Assembly: GCA_013001485.1 (NCBI GenBank)
Contig: JABDMN010000166.1
Span: 1-12,433 of the forward strand
Source: Acidimicrobiia bacterium
GTDB lineage: Bacteria; Actinomycetota; Acidimicrobiia; Spongiisociales; UBA5794
Length of the DNA: 12,433 nt
Direction: 5' to 3'
Every line of letters starts with the position of its first letter. Positions within the stretch are counted from its first letter, which is position 1. Made by a program: the position numbers and the translations under genes. Below the pieces are notes generated by a model that saw only the letters and a list, made by a program, of their open reading frames with translations, made no database searches and was not told where the DNA came from. Below are positions 1 to 6,196 of this stretch, piece after piece.

Positions 1-1
1 G

Positions 2-214
2 CTCGACGAAGCCCTGGCTCGCCTCGAGCAGGTGACGATGGTCGTCCAGGTCAATGGAAAGGTGCGTGAGCGCATCGAGGTGGACGCCGACATCTCCGAA
101 GAAGATGCCGTCGCCGCCGCGCTGGCATCCGAGAAGGTGCAGGGACACCTCGCCGGCAAGCAACCCACCAAGGTGATTGCCCGACCTCCCAACATCGTCA
201 GTCTCGTCGTCTGA
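2..214 (+). CDS. leuS: Leucyl-tRNA synthetase, C-terminal end (5' part outside window)
   Basis: The last 70 codons of leucyl-tRNA synthetase, the cytoplasmic class I enzyme that charges tRNA-Leu. The frame is open from the first complete codon of the window and ends at TGA 212-214. The visible part matches the end of bacterial LeuRS: a VQVNGKVR strand followed by acidic residues, an EKVQ-HL helix and a K-VI-x-PPNIVSLVV tail. This is the small C-terminal domain that contacts the tRNA elbow. The GTG at 32 is internal to the gene, not a start. The next gene begins four bases after the stop, so the two are probably co-transcribed. Identification rests on this C-terminal signature only; the catalytic part is not in the window. 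Confidence 0.9.
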   Translation, partial: LDEALARLEQVTMVVQVNGKVRERIEVDADISEEDAVAAALASEKVQGHLAGKQPTKVIARPPNIVSLVV

Positions 215-218
215 GCGT

Positions 219-620
219 ATGCGCACCGCCGGCGACTACCTGATACGCGGAGGCGTGTCACTCCCAGCCGTCGAGGACCGCCTGCCACACGTCGACCCCG
301 GCACAGTCGAGGTTCGCCCCGCAGGTCGGGCCTTCAGGATGACCTGGGCCAAAGGGATCGTGGCTGTGGCCATGCCGTGGGGCATCTACGTCCATCCGGG
401 GACTCTCGACAAGGCGCCCGAGGATCTCGCCCGTCTCATCGTTCACGAGCTGGTACACATCGAGCAGTGGCGACGTGAGGGCGGCGCAGGTCACCTGCGG
501 CAATACGTCGGTGACTACCTCCGGGGACGTCGCGCCCGCAAAGGTCATTGGGGCAGCTATCGGGACATCGGACTCGAGATAGAGGCCCGTCAGGTCGCTG
601 CCGAGATCGTCGACCGATGA
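219..620 (+). CDS. Small HExxH zincin-like putative metalloprotease
   Basis: A 133-residue protein with HELVH at residues 76-80, the zinc-binding HExxH of zincin metallopeptidases. Glu120 or Glu122, in a conserved-looking RDIGLEIEARQ segment, could be the third ligand. The arrangement (HExxH, Q-W, a Y-x3-YLRGR stretch, then Y-R-x-I-x-x-E) resembles short DUF4157-like actinobacterial proteins. The family name comes from memory of pattern, not a search. There is no signal peptide or membrane segment, so it is probably cytoplasmic. I chose ATG 219, four bases after the leuS stop, over an upstream TTG at 177 that would overlap leuS. Its stop overlaps the next start (ATGA), which implies translational coupling to a membrane protease. 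Substrate unknown. Confidence 0.72.
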   Translation: MRTAGDYLIRGGVSLPAVEDRLPHVDPGTVEVRPAGRAFRMTWAKGIVAVAMPWGIYVHPGTLDKAPEDLARLIVHELVHIEQWRREGGAGHLRQYVGDYLRGRRARKGHWGSYRDIGLEIEARQVAAEIVDR

Positions 621-1315
621 GCGGCTACCTCGACGGACCTGGCTGGCGGTACGTCGACTTCTTCGCGTTGTTCCTCGCCATGATCGCCGGGGCATTCGTC
701 GGCGCCATTGTTCTGTTTGTCGTCGTGCCGGGTGAAGCGTCCGGGACGGAGCAACTCGCTTATCTCGCTGGAGGCCAGTTCATCGGCGCCTTTGGCTTCA
801 TGATCGTCTACAGCAGGCGTCGAGCCTCCGGGCGCCTTGGCGCGGACTACGGGCTGGTGCTCCGACTGGAGGACATCTGGGCCCTGTTCCTGGGGATCGG
901 TTCGGCACTGACGCTGGCCCTCGTCGTAGCCCTGGCGTTCGAGTGGCTTGGCATCGACCCGGAGGAGCAAGGAGTCGTCGAGCTCGTCCGAGACTCGCCA
1001 GGCGTCGTCGGCGTCGTGGTGGTGGTCTTGGTCGTCGTGGTCGCCGCTCCGATCGTCGAAGAGATCCTCTTCCGGGGAGTGCTGCTGGCCGTCCTCATGC
1101 GTCGTTTCTCCCGGACCCCGGCCGTCGTCCTGTCCGCGGCCGCCTTTGCGCTGTCGCATCTCACCGACCCCGACGCCGTGTTTGCTATCCCGGCGCTGTT
1201 CGCTCTGGGGCTCGTCTTTGGGTACCTGGCGATCAGCACGGGTGACCTGTCGCGGGCGATCTTCGCCCACATGGGCGTGAATGCGCTGGCGGTCGTCCAG
1301 CTCTTTCTCTTCTGA
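617..1315 (+). CDS. CPBP family intramembrane glutamic endopeptidase
   Basis: A 232-residue integral membrane protein of the CPBP (CAAX protease and bacteriocin-processing, Rce1/Abi-like) family. The three family motifs are present: EEILFR with Glu148, Glu149 and Arg153; FALSH with His181; and HMGVN with His218 and Asn222. Hydrophobic segments lie near residues 15-37, 47-65, 88-110 and 127-147, with several more through the motif-bearing C-terminal half. The segment at 130-144 is almost pure valine. ATG 617 overlaps the preceding stop and is preferred over an in-frame start at 548 inside the upstream gene. Bacterial members cleave membrane substrates or confer bacteriocin immunity; nothing here identifies the substrate. 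comEA follows after 45 bases. Confidence 0.9.
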   Translation: MSGYLDGPGWRYVDFFALFLAMIAGAFVGAIVLFVVVPGEASGTEQLAYLAGGQFIGAFGFMIVYSRRRASGRLGADYGLVLRLEDIWALFLGIGSALTLALVVALAFEWLGIDPEEQGVVELVRDSPGVVGVVVVVLVVVVAAPIVEEILFRGVLLAVLMRRFSRTPAVVLSAAAFALSHLTDPDAVFAIPALFALGLVFGYLAISTGDLSRAIFAHMGVNALAVVQLFLF

Positions 1316-1360
1316 ACGGCCCCCTGGAAAGGGCTACGTCGGCCTGGTAGTCGTCGGTCT

Positions 1361-1891
1361 GTGGAACGCCGCGCTCTCTCCCTCGGTCTCGTTGTCGTCT
1401 CCGTCGTCCTTGGTGGGTGGTGGACGATGCGGGCAGAACCCGAGCCTCCGCCCCTGCTCGATGCAGGCGCGACCACCCGCGAAGTGGCCTTGATGACGGT
1501 TCACGTCGCTGGCGCAGTCGTAGAGCCTGGCGTCGTGTCGGTTGTGGTCGGGTCGCGGGTGGTCGACGCTGTGGCCGCCGCCGGAGGCCTACGGCGGGAC
1601 GCTCGCACCACGGGGGTCAACCTCGCCGCCTCGGTCCGAGATGGCGATCAGATCGTGATCCCATCATCGGCCGAAGACGGCCCATCGGAGGAAGACGGGC
1701 GAGTCAGGGTCAACTCCGCGGATGCTCGGGACCTCGAGGCCTTGCCGGGTGTCGGGCCCGTCCTCGCGGCCCGTATCGTGAGCCACCGGGACCAGAACGG
1801 GCGGTTCGCCACACCGGAGGACCTGCTCGACGTCGCCGGCATCGGTGAAGCCAAGCTCGCTTCGATTCGGGACTCGATCGTCGTCCCGTGA
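1361..1891 (+). CDS. comEA: ComEA-type DNA-binding protein (SLBB plus helix-hairpin-helix)
   Basis: A 176-residue competence protein that binds incoming double-stranded DNA at the outer face of the membrane and hands it to ComEC. An N-terminal transmembrane anchor spans about residues 5-22. A Pro/acidic linker follows. An SLBB domain (about 46-101) has the typical V-x-V-x-GAV-x-x-PGV start. The C-terminal pair of helix-hairpin-helix motifs (about 116-176) includes VNSADARDLEALPGVGPVLA and LLDVAGIGEAKL. GTG 1361 is the only usable start, since no other start codon lies in frame after the upstream stop at 1313. The end overlaps the comEC start by four bases (GTGA), so the two are translationally coupled. 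Length is normal for Gram-positive ComEA. Confidence 0.93.
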   Translation: MERRALSLGLVVVSVVLGGWWTMRAEPEPPPLLDAGATTREVALMTVHVAGAVVEPGVVSVVVGSRVVDAVAAAGGLRRDARTTGVNLAASVRDGDQIVIPSSAEDGPSEEDGRVRVNSADARDLEALPGVGPVLAARIVSHRDQNGRFATPEDLLDVAGIGEAKLASIRDSIVVP

Positions 1892-3996
1892 CATCGCAGA
1901 CGGCGCTCGTCGTCATCGGTATTGCCTGGGGGTCAGGAGCGCTGGGTCGATCCCTGGGCCCTGTCGGCGTCGTCGTTTCAGGCCTTGTGGCGGCCGGAGG
2001 GCTGGTGCTCTGGAGGCGGTGGCTGCCCGAGGCCGTGCTGGTCGCCGTCGCTGTGGTCTGTTCGGTGTCGGGCTGGCTCGCTGCTGCCGACCAACGCTCG
2101 GTTCTGGAGGCTCCAGTACCCGAGGGCCTCCGGGCGATGACCGTTCGCGTGGTTTCGGATCCGGTCGCCGAACGCGACGGCTGGCGATCAGTGGTGCAGC
2201 CTGTCGAACTCGAGGGTCTGGCGTGGCGAGGTCCCGCTCTCCTCGCCCGCGGCGATCTCGGAGAAGTGCGTGCCGGCGATCTGGCTCGTGTCGAAGGACG
2301 GCTGCGCAAAGAGGCGTTCACGTTGCGGGGCGACGCCGTCGCCGGAACCATCGGAGTCGTCGCTGTCGAGCCGATTGGCGGCTCGTCGGGTCTCGCCGTG
2401 CTCGCCAACTCGCTGAGAGAGAGAGTTGCCTCGACGATCATCCCCTCAGCTTCGAGCTCCTCGGCCCTCGTCGTCGGGTTCCTGATCGGCGACACCCGCC
2501 ATGTGGCAGATGCCGATCTCGACGCCATGCGTCAATCCGGACTCAGCCACTACGTGGCCGTCTCCGGAAGCAATGTCGCTCTCTTCCTTGCTGCGTGGTG
2601 GCTGCTCTCGGGCCCGCTGGCGATGACAACGCGGCGGCGCTCCGTCCTGGGGCTCGTGGGACTGGTGCTGTTCGTAGCCGTAACCAGAGCTGAGCCTTCC
2701 GTGGTTCGAGCAGCGACGATGGCGGCGCTCGTACTCATCGGGCGTGCGACCGCGACGCCCATCGACGGTTGGACGGCGGTCGGCGGGGGTGTTGCGCTCC
2801 TGCTCGCCGTGGACGGATCGCTGGTCGCCGACATCGGGTTTCAGTTGTCCGTTGCCGCGACCTTGGGCGTCATGGCCGGTATCCGGCTCTTCCGGGGCCG
2901 ATCGCCGCGATGGCTGTGGGCTGCGCTGGGGGCATCGCTCTCGGCGCAGGCAGCCGTGACTCCATTGCTGTTGATCCACTTCGGTGGCGTGCCGCTCGTA
3001 TCACCGGTGGCGAACGTCATCACCGCGCCCTTGGTGACCGCCTCGACGGCCGTAGGGATGGGTGCCGTGGTCACCGGGATTCCGGCTCTGTCGAACTGTG
3101 CTGCCTGGTTCGCCGGGCTGGTGCTGGGCGTCGCACGGCTTGGAACAGCCTGGCCACAGCTCGGTGTGGTCGGCGTGGCCGTGGTCGCCGTGGGCGGAGT
3201 CGTCGCGATGACACGGGCCAGGCCCCTGGTGGCGGTGGTCAGTGCCGTGGTCGCCATAGCCACGGTCCTTCCGGTCCCGTTGCCGTCGGTTCCCACACTC
3301 ACCGTTCTCGATGTCGGCCAGGGCGATGCGATCCTCATCACCGAGCCGCGGGGATTCACGGTTCTGGTCGACACGGGACCGGACCCCGTGGTGCTCCGGA
3401 ACGCGCTCCGCCGCCACCGGATCCGAAGGCTCGACCTCCTGGTGGTCACCCACGGCGACTCCGACCATGTCGGCGGTCTCGCCGCCGTACCTGCGCCCGA
3501 TGAGGTGTGGGTGCCCGACCATGCGGACCTTCCTGTGATCGATGCGTGGGCGGGTGACCGCAATGTGGAAGTGACGCGGGTCGAGTCGGGGATGGTCTTC
3601 ACGGCGGGTGAGCTACGTATTCACGTTCTCGGGCCGTCTCGTCGCTACGCGTCCGATAACGACGGTTCGGTCGTTCTGCTGGTCGAGGCCCCTGGCGCCC
3701 CGCTGGTGTTGCTTCCAGGAGACGCCGAGCGGGTCGCCCTGGGCGATTTACCCGACCTTGCACCAGACGTCGTGCTGGTCCCACACCATGGCGCAGGCAC
3801 AACCGATCCCCGATGGCTTCAGGGTCTCGATGCCAGGCTCGCCTTGATCAGCGTCGGTGCCGGGAACCCATACGGTCATCCGGCACCTGCCATCGTCGCG
3901 GCCCTCCAGGACGTCGCGGTGTGTCGCACCGACCTCGACGGAGACCTCGTCGTGCCCCTCGAGGCGCCCATGACCATTCCGTGCGATCAGGACTAA
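1888..3996 (+). CDS. comEC: ComEC/Rec2 DNA-uptake channel with C-terminal metallo-beta-lactamase domain
   Basis: A 702-residue polytopic protein that moves single-stranded DNA across the cytoplasmic membrane during natural transformation. In order: N-terminal membrane segments and a soluble OB-like region (about 1-170); the Competence channel domain with GDTRHV (about 201-206) and SHYVAVSGSNV (220-230), membrane helices to about 465; then a metallo-beta-lactamase domain starting at LTVLDVGQGDA (471). Domain motifs include THGDSDHVGG (521-530), LLPGDAE (608-614), VPHHGAG (631-637) and YGHPAP (662-667). The first metal motif reads HxDxDH rather than HxHxDH. The domain is thought to act as a nuclease or phosphodiesterase on the non-imported strand, which is family knowledge. 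GTG 1888 overlaps the comEA stop. Full length, no frameshift. Confidence 0.95.
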   Translation: MTSQTALVVIGIAWGSGALGRSLGPVGVVVSGLVAAGGLVLWRRWLPEAVLVAVAVVCSVSGWLAAADQRSVLEAPVPEGLRAMTVRVVSDPVAERDGWRSVVQPVELEGLAWRGPALLARGDLGEVRAGDLARVEGRLRKEAFTLRGDAVAGTIGVVAVEPIGGSSGLAVLANSLRERVASTIIPSASSSSALVVGFLIGDTRHVADADLDAMRQSGLSHYVAVSGSNVALFLAAWWLLSGPLAMTTRRRSVLGLVGLVLFVAVTRAEPSVVRAATMAALVLIGRATATPIDGWTAVGGGVALLLAVDGSLVADIGFQLSVAATLGVMAGIRLFRGRSPRWLWAALGASLSAQAAVTPLLLIHFGGVPLVSPVANVITAPLVTASTAVGMGAVVTGIPALSNCAAWFAGLVLGVARLGTAWPQLGVVGVAVVAVGGVVAMTRARPLVAVVSAVVAIATVLPVPLPSVPTLTVLDVGQGDAILITEPRGFTVLVDTGPDPVVLRNALRRHRIRRLDLLVVTHGDSDHVGGLAAVPAPDEVWVPDHADLPVIDAWAGDRNVEVTRVESGMVFTAGELRIHVLGPSRRYASDNDGSVVLLVEAPGAPLVLLPGDAERVALGDLPDLAPDVVLVPHHGAGTTDPRWLQGLDARLALISVGAGNPYGHPAPAIVAALQDVAVCRTDLDGDLVVPLEAPMTIPCDQD

Positions 3997-4032
3997 CGGC
4001 CCTTTACCCGCCACGTCTTCGCCCGCAGAATC

Positions 4033-4422
4033 ATGTACGTGGAAGGTCCCATCCTGGACGTCACGCCCGGCCTCTTCGAGGACGTCGAACGAGACTTCTT
4101 TGAGAAGATTGGGCACCCCGTGCTGACTTGTCACGGGCCAGGGGAGGACTCCTGTCCGCTTTTGCGGGGGGAGGACTGCTCACTGGTCGACGAGGCACAC
4201 GGAGTGCTCTTCAAGCTCGATCTCGACGACTCTCGTCATCGCGCCATCCTTCGCCGGTACCAAGCGCTGCTCAGGCCGGGCACGCCGATCCGGGTTCAGG
4301 CACAACCGGGTCAAGCCTCCCGGTACGCCGAGACCCTGGCGGGTGTCGAGGTATGGGAACACGAGCCCACCATTGGTGAGCTCGATGGGTTTGCCGCCGC
4401 AATAGAGGCGACAGACTCCTAG
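4033..4422 (+). CDS. Conserved-looking small protein with three evenly spaced cysteines, function unknown
   Basis: A 129-residue soluble, acidic protein I cannot assign to a named family. Cys33, Cys41 and Cys49 are exactly eight residues apart, within CHGPGEDSCPLLRGEDC (33-49). His34 lies next to the first, so a metal or redox site is possible. The C-terminal half alternates strand-like and helix-like stretches (GVLFKLDLDD, HRAILRRYQALLRPGTPIRV, then WEHEPTIGELDGFAAAIEA), suggesting a small alpha/beta fold, perhaps receiver-like. I have an impression of similar uncharacterised actinobacterial proteins, unverified. ATG 4033 is the first good start, with no clear ribosome site. It lies 36 bases after comEC and is followed by a strong hairpin, so it may be the last gene of the leuS-comEC operon. 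Confidence 0.75.
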   Translation: MYVEGPILDVTPGLFEDVERDFFEKIGHPVLTCHGPGEDSCPLLRGEDCSLVDEAHGVLFKLDLDDSRHRAILRRYQALLRPGTPIRVQAQPGQASRYAETLAGVEVWEHEPTIGELDGFAAAIEATDS

Positions 4423-4430
4423 CGACCGAC

Positions 4431-4454
4431 GGGCGGTGCTTGGGGGCACCGCCC
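4431..4454 (+). terminator. Nine-base-pair stem-loop, probable terminator
   Basis: GGGCGGTGC at 4431-4439 and GCACCGCCC at 4446-4454 pair perfectly around a six-base loop, starting eight bases after the stop of the 4033 gene. There is no T-tract, as is common for high-GC actinobacterial terminators, so termination is inferred from stem strength and position. Eleven bases covering the loop and the adjoining stem bases also match an inverted copy further downstream. Confidence 0.65.
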
Positions 4455-4472
4455 GCCTGGCCGCGCCTCGAA

Positions 4473-4507
4473 AGCCTCCAGCTGCCAGCCTCCGGTCGCC
4501 GGCAAGA
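4473..4507 (+). repeat. Degenerate heptamer array, upstream copy (plus orientation)
   Basis: Five consecutive seven-base units in one register: AGCCTCC at 4473-4479 and again at 4487-4493, separated by AGCTGCC, followed by GGTCGCC (4494-4500) and a weak unit. The units belong to the same RGCNNCC family as the array after holA. Part of this array can pair with the minus-orientation array at 4558-4592. Confidence 0.6.
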
Positions 4508-4557
4508 GCCTTTGTCGGGAACGGTCCACGGCGATCCGCCCCCAAGCATGATGGTTT

Positions 4558-4592
4558 GCTGGTAGCTGGTAGCCGGCGACTGGCCGACAGCC
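4558..4592 (-). repeat. Degenerate heptamer array, upstream copy (minus orientation)
   Basis: Read on the minus strand, this contains AGCTACC and GGCTACC preceded by AGTCGCC, all in one seven-base register, then GGCTGTC after a register shift. On the plus strand it shows as two tandem GCTGGTA units (4558-4571). The units are near-identical to those at 5641-5710 and lie opposite in orientation to 4473-4507. Confidence 0.6.
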
Positions 4593-4602
4593 AGGCTGTC
4601 GG
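4584..4602. promoter_or_regulatory. 19-base perfect palindrome upstream of holA
   Basis: CCGACAGCC-A-GGCTGTCGG is a perfect 9+1+9 inverted repeat. It sits 23 bases before the holA start and covers the place where a -35 box would be relative to the -10-like box at 4613. It could be an operator or a DNA/RNA hairpin. It may also simply be the edge of the repeat element. Confidence 0.45.
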
Positions 4603-4612
4603 TCGCTCCGAC

Positions 4613-4618
4613 TACCTT
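4613..4618 (+). promoter_or_regulatory. Probable -10 box for leaderless holA transcript
   Basis: TACCTT fits the actinobacterial TANNNT -10 pattern and ends seven bases before the holA ATG, the spacing expected if transcription starts at or beside the A of the start codon. The bases before the ATG contain no Shine-Dalgarno sequence (they read TTCCTCCCC), which supports a leaderless mRNA. No good -35 box is visible. Confidence 0.45.
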
Positions 4619-4625
4619 CCTCCCC

Positions 4626-5642
4626 ATGGACTCGGGCATCGTCACCATTCAGGGGCCCAACGATGCCGGCCCCGCCGAGCGTCAACAGATGCGGGCACGC
4701 GCCCAGGCAGTATTCGATCGTTTCAAGATCGACGAGATCACGCGTATCGATGTTCCCGGAAAGGGTGGGGCCGCGACCGGCGACGACGATGGCGACGCTG
4801 CCCTCCGCTCCGAGGTGCGTCCGCTCGTCCCGGCCCTGCAAAGCGGCTCGCTGTTCGGTGGCGCTGTCGGTGTGCTGGTCGTGGATGCTCAGAACCTCTT
4901 GAAGGCCGAGTCCGAGGTCGTCGCCGAGCTTGTCGCAACCGCCGCCGGAGGTGGGGTGGTGGCCGTGTTCGTGGCGTCCGGCCGCATCGTGGCGCCGCTG
5001 GGCAAGAAACTCACCGACGTCGGTGACGTGGTCAAGGTGGCCAAACTCCGGGAGCGTGACGCTGCAGACTGGCTCGTGGCCGCAGCCCGCGAGCGGCGAC
5101 TCGTACTCGAGTCCGACGGCATCGACGCAATCATGCACCGGTTCGGCTCCGACATTGCGGCCATCGACCGTGCCCTCGATCAGTTGGCCTCGTCGGGAGA
5201 GCCCATCACCGCAGATGCGGTCCGGCAGCGGTTTGCCAACCGGCCCGATGAGCCAATGTGGTATTACGCCGATGCCATAGCTGCCGGCGACGTGGGCGAG
5301 GCCTTGCGTCGACTGGAAGACTTCCTCGTTCACGGGCATCCCCTTCAGCTGCTGGCGCATATGGAGGGGGAGCTGCGACGACGGTCATTGGCTGCCGTCG
5401 CCCCAGATGTCGAGTCATACGCCGAGTGGGAAGGCGCCAACCCCAACGCCTTTCCCGTCAAGAAGGCCTGGCAACGACGCAACCACTCGACCTCGACCGA
5501 GCTACGGCAGGCCCTCGACGCGGTGTCCCGCGCCGATCTGAGGCTCAAGACGGCGCCCGAGTCGACTCACCGGGTCACGATGGAACGTTTGACCGTCGCT
5601 CTCTGTCGCTGGTTTGGAGGCGCCCAAGCCCGCCGGAGGTAG
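4626..5642 (+). CDS. holA: DNA polymerase III delta subunit
   Basis: A 338-residue protein resembling HolA, the clamp-loader subunit that opens the beta sliding clamp in the replisome. Features fitting the family: an N-terminal beta strand and G-x-(N/D)-D turn (IVTIQGPND, 5-13); SLFGG near 75-79 followed by a hydrophobic strand VGVLVVDAQNL, the delta counterpart of the Walker B region; VVKVAKLRERDAADWLVAAA; an ID-A-LDQLASSGEPITADAV segment; and an all-helical C-terminal domain with LLAHMEGELRR. As is normal for delta, there is no Walker A. ATG 4626 is supported by the -10-like box just upstream. The position near comEC matches common bacterial order (comEA-comEC-holA). The stop codon runs into a heptamer repeat array. 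Confidence 0.88.
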   Translation: MDSGIVTIQGPNDAGPAERQQMRARAQAVFDRFKIDEITRIDVPGKGGAATGDDDGDAALRSEVRPLVPALQSGSLFGGAVGVLVVDAQNLLKAESEVVAELVATAAGGGVVAVFVASGRIVAPLGKKLTDVGDVVKVAKLRERDAADWLVAAARERRLVLESDGIDAIMHRFGSDIAAIDRALDQLASSGEPITADAVRQRFANRPDEPMWYYADAIAAGDVGEALRRLEDFLVHGHPLQLLAHMEGELRRRSLAAVAPDVESYAEWEGANPNAFPVKKAWQRRNHSTSTELRQALDAVSRADLRLKTAPESTHRVTMERLTVALCRWFGGAQARRR

Positions 5643-5661
5643 CTGTCAGTCGACAGCTACC
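5638..5661. terminator. Ten-base-pair hairpin at the holA stop codon
   Basis: GGTAGCTGTC (5638-5647) and GACAGCTACC (5652-5661) form a perfect stem with a four-base loop that includes the holA TAG stop. It could act as a terminator for holA and, read on the other strand, for greA, which converges on it. There is no T-tract. The right arm is built from heptamer units, so it may be a by-product of the repeat. Confidence 0.5.
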
Positions 5662-5710
5662 GGCTATCGGCCGCCAGCTACCAGCGCTAGGGACTAGGGA
5701 CTAGGGACTG
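5641..5710 (+). repeat. Ten-unit degenerate heptamer array between holA and greA
   Basis: Seventy bases divide exactly into ten seven-base units with no indel. AGCTACC occurs at 5655-5661 and 5676-5682, with related units AGCTGTC, GGCTATC and GGCCGCC around it. GGGACTA occurs at 5690-5696 and 5697-5703, with a one-base variant at 5704-5710. The array fills nearly the whole gap between the two convergent stop codons (5642 and 5713). It is reminiscent of the short tandem heptamer repeats known from cyanobacteria, but no relation is claimed. Confidence 0.75.
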
Positions 5711-5712
5711 GC

Positions 5713-6195
5713 TCAGCCTTCGTAAACGCGAACTGCCTTGACCTGATAGCTGAAGGTCCCGCCTGGGGCCTCGTAGGTGACCGTGTCTCCTGGTGCAGCG
5801 CCGATCAGTGCGGCGCCCAGCGGCGAGTCGGGAGATGCCAGCAGCGTGCCGGCGACTTTGTTCTCCGACGGTGCGACGAAGAACTCGAGCTCGTCTCCGT
5901 CGCCATCGACCACTGTGGCCACAGTTCCGACGGAGATCTTCCCGGAGTCCTCGACCTGGCGCACTTCGGAGTTCTCGAGGATGTGCTTGAGCTGTCGAAT
6001 CCGGGCCTCCATGAGGCCTTGATCGTTCTTGGCTGTGTCGTACTCGGCGTTTTCGCGCAGGTCGCCGTGGGCGCGTGCTTCGGCGATGCGGTCCTGAATG
6101 ACCTCCCGGCCTTCCGTCGTCAGGTGCGCCAGCTCCTCCTCGAGCTTGGTGCGCGCCGAAGCAGTCAGGAACGTCTTGTCAGAGTTGTCCGGCAT
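5713..6195 (-). CDS. greA: Transcription elongation factor GreA
   Basis: A 160-residue GreA, which inserts a coiled coil into the RNA polymerase secondary channel and stimulates cleavage of backtracked transcripts. The N-terminal coiled coil spans about residues 10-78. Its tip carries HGDLRENAEYDTAKNDQ (43-59), with the acidic Asp45 and Glu48 that position the catalytic metal. The C-terminal FKBP-like domain shows SPLGAALIGAAPGD (124-137) and F-x-Y-x-V near the end. Length is typical. ATG at 6195-6193 lies one base after the rpsT stop on the same strand, so translation is probably coupled; no strong Shine-Dalgarno is seen inside the rpsT end. Downstream is the heptamer array and hairpin shared with holA. 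Confidence 0.96.
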   Translation of the reverse strand: MPDNSDKTFLTASARTKLEEELAHLTTEGREVIQDRIAEARAHGDLRENAEYDTAKNDQGLMEARIRQLKHILENSEVRQVEDSGKISVGTVATVVDGDGDELEFFVAPSENKVAGTLLASPDSPLGAALIGAAPGDTVTYEAPGGTFSYQVKAVRVYEG

Positions 6196-6196
6196 A

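Noticed and set aside
177..218. TTG start giving a 14-residue longer zincin-like protein
   Set aside because: It would overlap leuS by 38 bases, and the ATG at 219 just after the leuS stop is the simpler choice.
590..1270. 226-codon minus-strand open frame rich in Asp, Gln and His opposite the CPBP gene
   Set aside because: The composition is the mirror of hydrophobic membrane codons on the other strand; no start signal or motif.
1319..1333. CCCT/AGGG mini-hairpin between the CPBP gene and comEA
   Set aside because: A four-base stem is too short to support a terminator or regulatory call.
4419..5360. 313-codon open frame on the minus strand opposite holA
   Set aside because: It is antisense to a well-supported holA, has no recognisable motif or ribosome site, and long shadow frames are expected at this GC content.
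5641..5710. Possible CRISPR array
   Set aside because: The repeats are seven bases, directly abutting, with no spacers and no cas genes.
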